Assembly: GCF_965227785.1 (NCBI RefSeq)
Contig: NZ_OZ245785.1
Location: forward strand, 186,001 to 250,000
DNA length: 64,000 bases
Reading direction: 5' to 3'
Source: Gracilimonas sp965227785
Lineage (GTDB): Bacteria; Bacteroidota; Rhodothermia; Balneolales; Balneolaceae
Positions 51,505-59,726 of the stretch are shown here, piece by piece; the stretch's first letter is position 1; each line of letters starts with the position of its first letter. Under the pieces are notes generated by a model that was not told the DNA's origin, searched no databases, and was given only the letters and a program-made list of their open reading frames with translations. A program made the position numbers and the translations under genes.

Positions 51505-53037
51505 ATGAATATCAGGCTATATAACAACATCATGAAGAAAAGTTTATTTTTAGCATTAATCATCGGGGTAGCATCTACTTCGTTGTTTGCACAGTCAAGA
51601 CATTATAACTCACAGTCGCTGGCAATGGGAAGCGGCGGTACCGCATATGTGGATGGCTTTCATGCCAACTTCATTAATCCGGCTAACCTTATGCTCGATA
51701 TTCATCGTCCCAAAACTCAAATCGGGTTGATGAATTTTGGGGTAAAAGCCGGTGGTAGCCTTGCCAACCTGGCTGTTTATAACAAATACCTGACCACCGG
51801 ACAGCTTATTGCCGGTGAAACCCGAACCAACATGCTAAATGAGTGGTTTGGCGAAAGTTCATCAAACGAACGTGAGCTGTCTGCTACTTTCAGCATGGCG
51901 CCTTTAGGGGTTTCCTACCGCGGTGTAAATCAGGCGTTCAGTGTGGCCTCCAGAGTGCGCATAACCGAAGATTTTGCTATCAACAAAGGGATGGCGGAAC
52001 TGATGACTTACGGTTTGGATTCGGATAAATTTTCTAATCCGACTCCGATTAATTTCAGTTCTAATACCGTAGCTTTTGCTGAAATTTCAGTAGGCTATGC
52101 CCGGGAGCTGAATTTTATTAATATCCCGGATCTGTTCTTCGCAAAAGACATCAAGCTGTATGTGGGAGCTGCTCCAAAATACCTGTATGGTGTTTACACA
52201 GCCGATCTTGATTTCAACTCTACCCTTCAGATTGATAATGGTTCGAATGGCTCAAACTTCACCATTAACCACGAATTCAATTATAGCCTGCAAACTATCG
52301 GTGAACTTTCCCGACAGTTACAGGCCTACGAGACAGCTTATAACCAGGATAACAATGCCAAGTTTGACGACTACGTTGAATTCGGGGATGTATCCGATGA
52401 CCTGAGCTCACCCCAGGCAACCGGTTTTGGTCTTGATCTTGGAGCTACGGTGGAAATGGATATTTCATCTGTTCCGATTCCTCTGTTTATCCGTAAGAAG
52501 AAAACTCTTCGTGTATCTATGTCCATCACAGATATGGGTAAACTAACCTACGATCAGGATCCTTCCAGCATTTATGCAGACGGTAACTTCAGCTACCAGG
52601 GAGCGGGTGATGAAGATGAGTTTTCCAACTTCTTTGATAACCTGTCAGACAGTCTGCAAAATGATGTATACGGGCAGTTTAATTCAGAGCAAACGAATGG
52701 TATTACCTATAACCTGCCTTCGATGTATAACTTCGGAGCTTCGCTGGAGATGGGTAAGCTGATGCTTGCTCTCGATTACGGCGTCGGGTTTAACAGTAAT
52801 GGACTTAACTCTGAACGAAGTGTACTCAGTCTCGGTGCTCAATACCGGTTATTAGGTTTTATTCCGATTCGGGTTGGCTCCCGGGTAGGTGGGTATTCAT
52901 CGGCAGCTTATTCGGCCGGAATTGGACTTGATTTCAACTTTTTGGAGTTTACCGTGGGTGTATCCAATGTAGCAAACTCAGAGAACTCAGGTTCATCAGC
53001 CGGTGTAGCCTGGAGTGGACTCCTGCTTCGGTTCTAA
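51505..53037 (+). CDS. DUF5723-like outer membrane beta-barrel protein
   Basis: The 510-residue protein has a signal peptide (ending LFA-QSR), then a conserved opening motif SLAMGSGGTAYVDGFHANFINPANL of the PorV/DUF5723-like FadL-fold group. A series of amphipathic strands follows, ending in VAWSGLLLRF with a C-terminal Phe. GGAGGT ends 8 bp before the ATG at 51505 and decides that start, although the ATG at 51532 (MKKSLFLALIIG) would also give a normal signal peptide. It starts one base after the large lipoprotein stop and has its own downstream terminator. Substrate or partner unknown. Confidence 0.75.
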   Translation: MNIRLYNNIMKKSLFLALIIGVASTSLFAQSRHYNSQSLAMGSGGTAYVDGFHANFINPANLMLDIHRPKTQIGLMNFGVKAGGSLANLAVYNKYLTTGQLIAGETRTNMLNEWFGESSSNERELSATFSMAPLGVSYRGVNQAFSVASRVRITEDFAINKGMAELMTYGLDSDKFSNPTPINFSSNTVAFAEISVGYARELNFINIPDLFFAKDIKLYVGAAPKYLYGVYTADLDFNSTLQIDNGSNGSNFTINHEFNYSLQTIGELSRQLQAYETAYNQDNNAKFDDYVEFGDVSDDLSSPQATGFGLDLGATVEMDISSVPIPLFIRKKKTLRVSMSITDMGKLTYDQDPSSIYADGNFSYQGAGDEDEFSNFFDNLSDSLQNDVYGQFNSEQTNGITYNLPSMYNFGASLEMGKLMLALDYGVGFNSNGLNSERSVLSLGAQYRLLGFIPIRVGSRVGGYSSAAYSAGIGLDFNFLEFTVGVSNVANSENSGSSAGVAWSGLLLRF

Positions 53038-53062
53038 AATTATTTACAGGCTTTATTTTAAG

Positions 53063-53113
53063 AAAGCTCGTTGTATAGGTCGGTAATAATCGACACTATG
53101 ACGAGCTTTTTTT
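53063..53113 (+). terminator. Intrinsic terminator after the barrel gene
   Basis: AAAGCTCGT (53063-53071) pairs with ACGAGCTTT (53101-53109), with inner stems ATAG/CTAT and GTCG/CGAC, followed by a T run. It begins 26 bp after the stop. Confidence 0.8.
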
Positions 53114-53142
53114 ATAGTGTAAGTTAGGTAAGAATCTCTCAA

Positions 53143-53205
53143 AACCCTTCCAGGGTTAAGCCGCTTTGTTTGAGTCAGGATAAATGCTCTAACCCTGGAA
53201 GGGTT
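53143..53205. repeat. Pair of inverted 15-bp palindromes
   Basis: AACCCTTCCAGGGTT (53143-53157) and AACCCTGGAAGGGTT (53191-53205) are exact reverse complements. Each is also a near-perfect palindrome on its own, so this is a REP-like doublet in the 286-bp gap between convergent genes. Confidence 0.65.
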
Positions 53206-53323
53206 AAAATTAGTCAGGCAACTCAGGATTTCAAATATTAACTGAGTTCAGTTTAAAAGGATGGCAATAATGCTTCAAACCGAAGATGAAAAGAATAAAA
53301 AGTTTCCAACCTTAGATTAGGAA

Positions 53324-54409
53324 TCAGATCCTGCTCACCGAAACCTCTTTAGGGATAGCCGATCCGTGAAGGATATATTCAGCTAAAGCATTACCGAGAT
53401 AGGCGCTATACAACAATCCCTTTGATCCAAGTCCGGAAAAAACGTACATATTGTCGATTTCCTGATGGGCACCTACAATGGGCTTCTTATTCGGTGTGGA
53501 TGCCCGGACACCAGCCCACTGATCGACCAGTTTAGCTTCTTTAAACAAAGCAGGGTATACACCACCAAGCCTTTCGGTTAGATAGTCCAGTCCTTCAATA
53601 TCAGGTTCTACATCTTCAAAATGATGCTCGTACGTACTTCCTGCAACAAAGCGGGTATCAGATATAGAAGCAATGTAACCGAGGGCTGAAATTGAATAAT
53701 CGAATTTCCGGGTTTGGGGAGATTCAAATACGGCTACCTGTCCTTTGATGGCATGAAGAGGGAGAAAATCCCAATATGTGGATTCTTTGGTTTGATAGCC
53801 TGCCGTAGTAATTACCGCATTCGCATATATTGATTCGCCATCTTTCAAAGTAAGTTCATAATGCTCTTCTCTTTGATCCAGAGAGTAGTTAGCGTTTGTA
53901 ACAATTCTGAGTCCTTTATTAGAGAGGTAGTCAGCTTTTGATTTCAGATAAGTAGGTACATTTACCGTTAATCCATTAGGCAACCACATCGCGCCTTCCA
54001 CACAATGCAGTTCCGGATTGATGTCATGCACTTCTTTTTTATCCAACCAGTGGCACCAATCGTCCGGCCATTCGTTTTTCCGGTAATTATCGTACATCCG
54101 TTCCGCCATTTCTTCATCCTGAGCCGGACGTAAGATGCCGGTTTTATCAAACAGACGAACCGGTGTGTGATCCTGTATTTCCTTCAAATCCTCATACACA
54201 GCCTGATGGCACTCTTCGGCTCTCCAGCTTTTAGTACCCCATCTGCCTGTAGCAGGATTTACCAATCCGAGGGGGGTACCCGAAGCTCCTGAGGCAACTT
54301 CACAGGTATCAATCAAACAAACGGAGGCTACGTTATCGATTAGATGTTTAGAAATGGACAAACCGGCTAATCCGGCTCCGAGTACAAAAAAATCAAAAGA
54401 TTTACTCAC
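53324..54409 (-). CDS. FAD-dependent oxidoreductase of the DAO (glycine/D-amino acid oxidase) superfamily
   Basis: The 361-residue protein has an N-terminal FAD-binding motif FFVLGAGLAGLSISKHLIDN followed by the acidic strand end SVCLID. The DAO fold continues with GLVNPATGRWGTKSW and a C-terminal FSGLGSKGLLYSAYLG, which resembles the C-terminal oxidase domain of MnmC. It is the third gene of the pncB-pncA operon, with a 4-base gap from pncA. It may be an MnmC-like tRNA-modifying oxidase or an amino-acid oxidase; its place beside NAD salvage genes does not settle this. Confidence 0.8.
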   Translation of the reverse strand: MSKSFDFFVLGAGLAGLSISKHLIDNVASVCLIDTCEVASGASGTPLGLVNPATGRWGTKSWRAEECHQAVYEDLKEIQDHTPVRLFDKTGILRPAQDEEMAERMYDNYRKNEWPDDWCHWLDKKEVHDINPELHCVEGAMWLPNGLTVNVPTYLKSKADYLSNKGLRIVTNANYSLDQREEHYELTLKDGESIYANAVITTAGYQTKESTYWDFLPLHAIKGQVAVFESPQTRKFDYSISALGYIASISDTRFVAGSTYEHHFEDVEPDIEGLDYLTERLGGVYPALFKEAKLVDQWAGVRASTPNKKPIVGAHQEIDNMYVFSGLGSKGLLYSAYLGNALAEYILHGSAIPKEVSVSRI

Positions 54410-54413
54410 AGTA

Positions 54414-55025
54414 CTAAATAAGTTTATTCGAATGTGTCAGAACTACACCGGCATTCTTCATTTCTTGCATAGCTGCATCGACTGAACCTTCAATATCGAT
54501 ACCTCGTACGGCATCTTCAACCAGGTGAACGTTGTAGCCGAGTTTCAATCCATCCAAAACCGTCCATTTAACACAGAAATCGGTGGCTAAACCGACCACA
54601 AACAGTTCATCTACCCCGCGTTCCTGCAGATATCCATGCAAGCCGGTAACGGTTTCATTATCGTTTTCGAAGAAAGCAGAATAGGAGTCGATGTGTTTGC
54701 GAAATCCCTTGCGAACGATGAGTTGAGAAGCAAATGTATCTAAATCAGGGTGAAATTCGGCACCCTTTGTACCTTGTACGCAGTGATCCGGCCAAAGCAC
54801 CTGTTCCCCGTAATTCATTTCTATTGTTTCATAAGGTTCTTTACCTGCATGGTTGGAGGCGAAGGAGAGATGGTCCTGAGGGTGCCAGTCCTGGGTTTGA
54901 ACGATGCAATCAAAGGCTGTAGCCAACTTGTTGGTGGGCTCGATGACTTCATCGCCACCGGGCACAGCAAGTGCCCCGCCCGGACAAAAATCATTCTGAA
55001 TATCAACAATCACTAAAGCTCTCAT
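54414..55025 (-). CDS. pncA: Nicotinamidase
   Basis: The 203-residue protein has the cysteine-hydrolase triad of nicotinamidases: Asp8 (VIVDIQNDF), Lys106 (VRKGF) and Cys151 (ATDFCVKWT). The metal ligands are Asp46, His48 (TQDWHP) and His81 (WPDHCVQGT). It converts nicotinamide to nicotinate. It is followed by a DAO-type gene after 4 bp and preceded by pncB after 4 bp, forming a nicotinamide-to-NaMN salvage operon. Confidence 0.95.
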   Translation of the reverse strand: MRALVIVDIQNDFCPGGALAVPGGDEVIEPTNKLATAFDCIVQTQDWHPQDHLSFASNHAGKEPYETIEMNYGEQVLWPDHCVQGTKGAEFHPDLDTFASQLIVRKGFRKHIDSYSAFFENDNETVTGLHGYLQERGVDELFVVGLATDFCVKWTVLDGLKLGYNVHLVEDAVRGIDIEGSVDAAMQEMKNAGVVLTHSNKLI

Positions 55026-55029
55026 TGTA

Positions 55030-56427
55030 CTAACCTCTTTGAACCAGTTGATCTTTTAATGCTCGAAGTTTTTTACTCAAACCCACTTTATACACATGCG
55101 GGTTATCAAAGCGTTTATGTTCCTGGTTTAGTTTCGACAATCGCTCACGTGCATATTCGGCACTTTGTTTTGGTTTTGGCGGAGTAATGGTGACCCGTCC
55201 CTGATCTACAACTTTGCTCAATAACTCTTCAGATTTCAAACTGGCAACCCGGGATGATTTATGGGTGACATGAGGATGATAAACTTCATCCTGATCACCT
55301 TCACCATCCAGTAGAACACCGTCGCAGTAAAAGCTGCCGCCTTCATTAAGATAACGAACAATCTTTTTGGTATCAGGAAGGGTTATTTTCTCGATGTTTT
55401 CAGATATCTTGAGCGTTGGATTACCATTGATCGAGCTCAATTTATATACTCCGTCCAAAGCCGGATCATCAAAAGCGGTAACCAGTTTTGTGCCTACACC
55501 AAATAAGTCGATAGGAGCATCCTGATCGAGCAGGCTTTTAATCACATGTTCATCCAGCTGATTGGAAGCAGCTATTTTTACGTAGTCCAGTCCTGCGTTA
55601 TCCAGCATATGCCGGCTTTGCCGGGCGAGGTAAGCCAGGTCGCCGCTGTCCAGACGGATGGCAACCAGTTTATGTCCTTTATCTTCCAGTTCCTTGGCAA
55701 CTTTGATAGCGTTTGGTACACCGCTTTTTAAAGTGTCATAGGTATCAACCAACAGGATGGAAGCATCGGGATAGTGCTGCGCATAGGTTCTGAAAGCTGT
55801 GAGTTCATCCTCAAATGACTGCACCCAGGAATGGGCCATGGTACCGTTCACGTCGATGTCATACAATTTTCCTGCAAGCACGTTAGAAGAACCACCGATA
55901 CCGCCAATTATTGAAGCTTTTGAAGCCTGTAAGCCACCCAATCCCTGTGATCTTCTGAGGCCAAAATCCAAAACCGATTTCTCCCCGGCTGCTAATTTTA
56001 TACGCGAAGCTTTGGTTGCAATCAATGATTCAAAATTGAGGGTATTGAGAATAAGGGTTTCCAGAATCTGTGTTTCCAGAATAGTGCCTTCAACTCTAAG
56101 AACCGGTTCATTGGCAAAAATAACTTCGCCTTCGGTTACCGAATAAATATCACCCTGAAACTCAAAATCCTTCAGATAGCTCAAAAATTCACTCTTAAAT
56201 CCCTGTTTCTTCAGGTAGGCTAAATCATCCTCGTGGAAGGTGAAATTTTGGATGAGTTCGAGAAGGTCCGCTAAACCTGCAAATACAACATATCCACCGT
56301 CAAAAGGAAGACTTCGGAAGAAATAATCGAAGTTTGCAGGTTGCTGATGGCGACCGGATAGAAAATACCCTTGGGCCATCGTGAGTTCATAGAAGTCGGT
56401 GTACAGTGTTGGTTTTTGTAAGAGCAT
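55030..56427 (-). CDS. pncB: Nicotinate phosphoribosyltransferase
   Basis: The product is about 465 residues. I choose the ATG at 56427 (MLLQKPTLYTDFYELTMAQGYF); the upstream in-frame ATG at 56460 lies inside the terminator hairpin of the preceding gene and is unlikely. YTDFYELTMAQGY, FGLRRSQG, the loop FGVGTKLVT and the phosphate-binding part near IRLDSGDL are typical of the family. It makes nicotinate mononucleotide from nicotinate and PRPP with ATP hydrolysis. It is the first gene of the operon with pncA and the oxidoreductase. Confidence 0.95.
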   Translation of the reverse strand: MLLQKPTLYTDFYELTMAQGYFLSGRHQQPANFDYFFRSLPFDGGYVVFAGLADLLELIQNFTFHEDDLAYLKKQGFKSEFLSYLKDFEFQGDIYSVTEGEVIFANEPVLRVEGTILETQILETLILNTLNFESLIATKASRIKLAAGEKSVLDFGLRRSQGLGGLQASKASIIGGIGGSSNVLAGKLYDIDVNGTMAHSWVQSFEDELTAFRTYAQHYPDASILLVDTYDTLKSGVPNAIKVAKELEDKGHKLVAIRLDSGDLAYLARQSRHMLDNAGLDYVKIAASNQLDEHVIKSLLDQDAPIDLFGVGTKLVTAFDDPALDGVYKLSSINGNPTLKISENIEKITLPDTKKIVRYLNEGGSFYCDGVLLDGEGDQDEVYHPHVTHKSSRVASLKSEELLSKVVDQGRVTITPPKPKQSAEYARERLSKLNQEHKRFDNPHVYKVGLSKKLRALKDQLVQRG

Positions 56428-56451
56428 ATCTTCGTGCAAATAAAAAGGCCT

Positions 56452-56473
56452 TCTGTACAACAGAAAGCCTTAG
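56452..56473 (-). terminator. Intrinsic terminator after the LpoB-like gene
   Basis: On the minus strand AAGGCTTTCTG and CAGAAGGCCTT form a stem with one mismatch and a 5-base loop, followed by TTTTTATTT. It lies 20 bp after the LpoB-like stop and overlaps the upstream false start of pncB. Confidence 0.8.
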
Positions 56474-56492
56474 AAAATGAAAACGTTCAATC

Positions 56493-57098
56493 TCAACCGC
56501 GCAGTTTACGGCGTTCAATGAGTTTCTTAATCTTTTTATCGTTGATCCAGACTTTACGATTAGTTTCCACATCTACCAATTCCAGATTCACGGTATAGAA
56601 TATGGCCGCATCTTTGCCGCTCAGAGATTCATCAACTATTGAGTCAATATTTCCGATTAGCATAAAATCGGCGCCTAACTCTTGTGCTAGAGCTTTGGTA
56701 GATTCATAAGATGCGAAACTTTGCTGCTCCTGTCGTTCCTGCCGAATTTGTTGGCGTTCATCCTGACTTGCCACTACCTGAACCTGTCCGCTGTTTACAA
56801 ACGCACGTTCCATTTCTTTGGTAATTACATCGGTACTTATGTGTTCCATGGTTTCGTTTCTGACATTACCTACAATAACGACCGGAGGACGACTGTGATT
56901 TTGGGTAAAATTTCCCAACCAGGGCTTGGATACCGCATCACTGATCATTTCTTCGGCTACCAGGCGGGCATCGGTATCATTCCAGCGTCCGGAGAGGTCG
57001 GTTTGGGTGTCTGCGGCCACACGGCTTACTTGTTGTGAAGGTCCGCATCCACTAAAAACGAGTGAACAAATAAAAAGAGATAAAGCAAGATATTTCAT
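56493..57098 (-). CDS. LpoB-like penicillin-binding protein activator lipoprotein
   Basis: The 201-residue lipoprotein (lipid Cys 18 in LVFSGCG) has the CsgG-like/LpoB fold. LSGRWNDTDARLVAEEMISD and RPPVVIVGNVRNETMEHIST lead into KEMERAFVNSGQVQVV, and ELGADFMLIGNIDSIVDE continues it. In enterobacteria LpoB spans the periplasm to activate PBP1b, but in other lineages the target is unproven. It follows an LPP20-like gene and a COG3014-like gene on the same strand, a trio I recall as recurring in Gram-negative genomes. A terminator follows. Confidence 0.85.
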   Translation of the reverse strand: MKYLALSLFICSLVFSGCGPSQQVSRVAADTQTDLSGRWNDTDARLVAEEMISDAVSKPWLGNFTQNHSRPPVVIVGNVRNETMEHISTDVITKEMERAFVNSGQVQVVASQDERQQIRQERQEQQSFASYESTKALAQELGADFMLIGNIDSIVDESLSGKDAAIFYTVNLELVDVETNRKVWINDKKIKKLIERRKLRG

Positions 57099-57109
57099 AA
57101 TTCGAGGTA

Positions 57110-58153
57110 TTAGTTGATTTGCAAAAGTTCGTTGTTCAGGAAGGTATTAAAATCTTTTTCGATTTTAGAGCGTGCGGTGAAATCAGCTCTTTTGAGAGCA
57201 TCGGAATAGGAGGGAGCTCCGTCCCGGCCTTCTGTCATATAGGTTTTAAAGGAGCGGTTAGTTTGCAGGTCGTTGACTTCAATCACAAGTTCCCATTTCA
57301 CAAATTCAGCATCTTCACGGTTTAAATCGGCTTTCTGAGTTTGGTAGTTTACATCAACTTCCAAAATGGCATCGTCATTGGTTTGCTCGGTAATCGTAAA
57401 TCCTGCATTCTGAAATACGCTGGCTACGCCGGCTTTTATACTGGAAGTAGCATTGTCTGATACCAACATTACAATGGCCTTCTGTTGAGCTGTTCGGAAT
57501 TTCTCCTGCAGCCGAACCAGTGTTTCTGTTGCTTCGCCACCTGTTCCTGCTCCGCCACGGATAATATTCAGCTGTCGGGTTAGAATTTCATTGGCCGCTG
57601 CCACAGCCTGGGCTTTTTTCAGCAAAACCAGTTTCTGGAGGATGTTGTTCTCGTTTCCGGCATTTTGCTCCAGCTCATTTATCTTGATGCGGTTATTTGA
57701 AATTTCCTGATTATAAATGCGGGATGATTCTGCACGATCCATGCCTGCAAGCGCATGGTACGTACCGAACTTATCCACCTCCGAAGTAAGGATGGTTGTA
57801 TTCATCAATTCCTGGTTCGTGCCTATTTTAATATTATTTAAAAGCTGGGAGGTACTCTCCGAATAAAGCTGATTATTGATGTTTCTGTCGATAAACTCAG
57901 AAGTAACCTGCTCGGTGGCATCTATATCCATCTGAAAAATTTGCGAAAGGCTGGCAAAGGCATCACCTCGAGCTTCGTTTAATGTGCTTCCGCTACCCAC
58001 AGCCATCAGGTATTTCTGTTCATTGAATTCACTGGACGGATTATTCACCCAGTTTGGGATACCGTTGCCTCCGGATGAAGCACTTTTAGAAGAACCACAT
58101 CCCCACAACAGAAGGGGAGTCAGGACTGAAAGTAGGATTAAGGTCTTGTTCAT
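57110..58153 (-). CDS. LPP20-family-like lipoprotein
   Basis: The 347-residue protein has a lipoprotein signal (lipid Cys 19 in LLLWGCG). IPNWVNNPSSEFNEQKYLMAVGSGSTLNEARGDAFASLSQIF matches the LPP20 'PxWV...YLxAVGxGxs...A...A..L...F' pattern. The C-terminal half has a second CsgG-like beta domain (VMLVSDNATSSIKAGVASVFQNAGFTITE). It starts 23 bp after the COG3014-like gene and ends 11 bp before the LpoB-like gene. Function unknown; likely an envelope complex partner. Confidence 0.8.
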   Translation of the reverse strand: MNKTLILLSVLTPLLLWGCGSSKSASSGGNGIPNWVNNPSSEFNEQKYLMAVGSGSTLNEARGDAFASLSQIFQMDIDATEQVTSEFIDRNINNQLYSESTSQLLNNIKIGTNQELMNTTILTSEVDKFGTYHALAGMDRAESSRIYNQEISNNRIKINELEQNAGNENNILQKLVLLKKAQAVAAANEILTRQLNIIRGGAGTGGEATETLVRLQEKFRTAQQKAIVMLVSDNATSSIKAGVASVFQNAGFTITEQTNDDAILEVDVNYQTQKADLNREDAEFVKWELVIEVNDLQTNRSFKTYMTEGRDGAPSYSDALKRADFTARSKIEKDFNTFLNNELLQIN

Positions 58154-58176
58154 ACGATTCGATTATAAATTCAGAA

Positions 58177-59481
58177 TTAATTCCAGTAAATAGACTCAAC
58201 CAGTTTCAACGTTTCGTTTTCCCGTACGGTAATGGTTCGTGGCTGAGTATGTATAAGTTGTCCCGAATGCCCGTAATACTGTACTTCAACTTGATGTTCT
58301 CCAACGGGCAGATTTAAAACGGTGGCGTAGGCTTTTCCGGGCATGGTTTGCCAGCTTCTTAAGTCTGCTTTTTCGGTTGTTTCCTGGGCAATTTTTCCTA
58401 AAATATTGACGATACTGCCCAGGGTCTCATCTTCTTTCTTGGCTTCCTTTTTCATTTTAGCAGCTGCCGCGGCTTTCAGGAAGGTTCGCACAAAAGTGCG
58501 GGCATAAATAATGGGTTCTTTCACCTTATACACTTCCTTGGCTACCTGGTCCATTTCTTCAATCAGGTCAAGTTGGGCCGTTTTTCCGTCTTCGAAATTA
58601 ACTTTTACACTGCTTACCTGAGAGTTAAATGTTTTGAGGCTCGGGAGCGAAAACTTGAGATAGGTATCAGTCTCATCAAGATAAAGCCGGATATCGTTTT
58701 GTTCTTTTATAGGAGCCCTGCCTGCAAAAGCCTGAACCAGCACATTATACCGCTCGGGCTCGGTGATTTGCCGTAACTGACTTTCATTAGGCCCGGTGCT
58801 ATATACAGAGGGCTGCTCCCTGTAGGCCTTCAATAAATTCTCGTACTCAATACGGGCATCATCCGGTTTGTTGGTTTTGGCATACAGTATGGTGGATAAA
58901 TAGCGACCGAGTGCGCTGTTTTGGATGTTGGTATCACCGGTTTTCCATTCATGCCTGTCGGTGTTGGTAGTATCTGCTTTGGACAAAGATTCCACCAGTC
59001 CGTTGTACTTTTGATCAAGTCGCTCCAGCTTGTAGGTAACACGGCGGACCTCAACCAGTGCACTTTCCAGTTCATCCTGATGGATATAGTTGAGGCATTT
59101 AAAAATATTAAGGTAGATGTCCTCGTAATCTTCTCCGTCGTAGGCGAGGGTGTTGTCGTTAACTACAAATGATTTTATTGCCCGGCTGACGCTCTTCGTG
59201 AAAAGGACGTCCATCTCATTCTCTGCTTCGGTGAAATGATAACTGCTTTGCTCATAGTTACTGGCAAAGTGGTTTACCAGGCCATGTTCGAGGTGAAGCA
59301 ATACCTTTTCTTTATTCTGGTAAACCTCTTCCTTTTCGAGCTTTTCTATAAGCTGAACCGTGGTAGTGTAATCCCCTGAAGCAAAAGAAGTACGTAACTC
59401 ATTCTGTGCCGAATCCAGCTGATAGGCAGCACACCCAGCCACCAAAAAAAATAAAGCAACGAACCCCGTTAACCGTTTCAT
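58177..59481 (-). CDS. COG3014-like lipoprotein of unknown function
   Basis: The 434-residue protein has a lipid cysteine at residue 17 (LVAGC). An all-helical, TPR-like N-terminal part covers about residues 20-240 (LIEKLEKEEVYQNKEKVLLHLEHGLVNHFASNYEQSSYHF). A beta-rich C-terminal part ends in HQVEVQYYGHSGQL. This helical-then-beta layout and its place before LPP20-like and LpoB-like genes fit the COG3014 family. No enzymatic motif seen. Confidence 0.75.
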   Translation of the reverse strand: MKRLTGFVALFFLVAGCAAYQLDSAQNELRTSFASGDYTTTVQLIEKLEKEEVYQNKEKVLLHLEHGLVNHFASNYEQSSYHFTEAENEMDVLFTKSVSRAIKSFVVNDNTLAYDGEDYEDIYLNIFKCLNYIHQDELESALVEVRRVTYKLERLDQKYNGLVESLSKADTTNTDRHEWKTGDTNIQNSALGRYLSTILYAKTNKPDDARIEYENLLKAYREQPSVYSTGPNESQLRQITEPERYNVLVQAFAGRAPIKEQNDIRLYLDETDTYLKFSLPSLKTFNSQVSSVKVNFEDGKTAQLDLIEEMDQVAKEVYKVKEPIIYARTFVRTFLKAAAAAKMKKEAKKEDETLGSIVNILGKIAQETTEKADLRSWQTMPGKAYATVLNLPVGEHQVEVQYYGHSGQLIHTQPRTITVRENETLKLVESIYWN

Positions 59482-59726
59482 AAGCTAAAAACTTTCACTG
59501 TTTGCTATGCATGACAACCAAGCGATTTGTCGATGTATAATAAAGAATAGATATGGAATTTTTAAGCTCTTTCCCAATCAATTCTTAAGTGGAGACTACA
59601 TTGAAGTTCGATAATATAGCAGTGGGATAAGAGTTAACGAATTTCACAGAAAATCATCAAAGTTCTCATTCGACAGGGAGCACAAAATGCCTATATTTAG
59701 GCTTTAACAAAAAGATATACATCCTG

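Noticed and set aside
56428..56460. N-terminal extension of pncB from an upstream ATG
   Set aside because: The extra codons lie inside the preceding gene's terminator hairpin, and the family N-terminus begins at the ATG at 56427.
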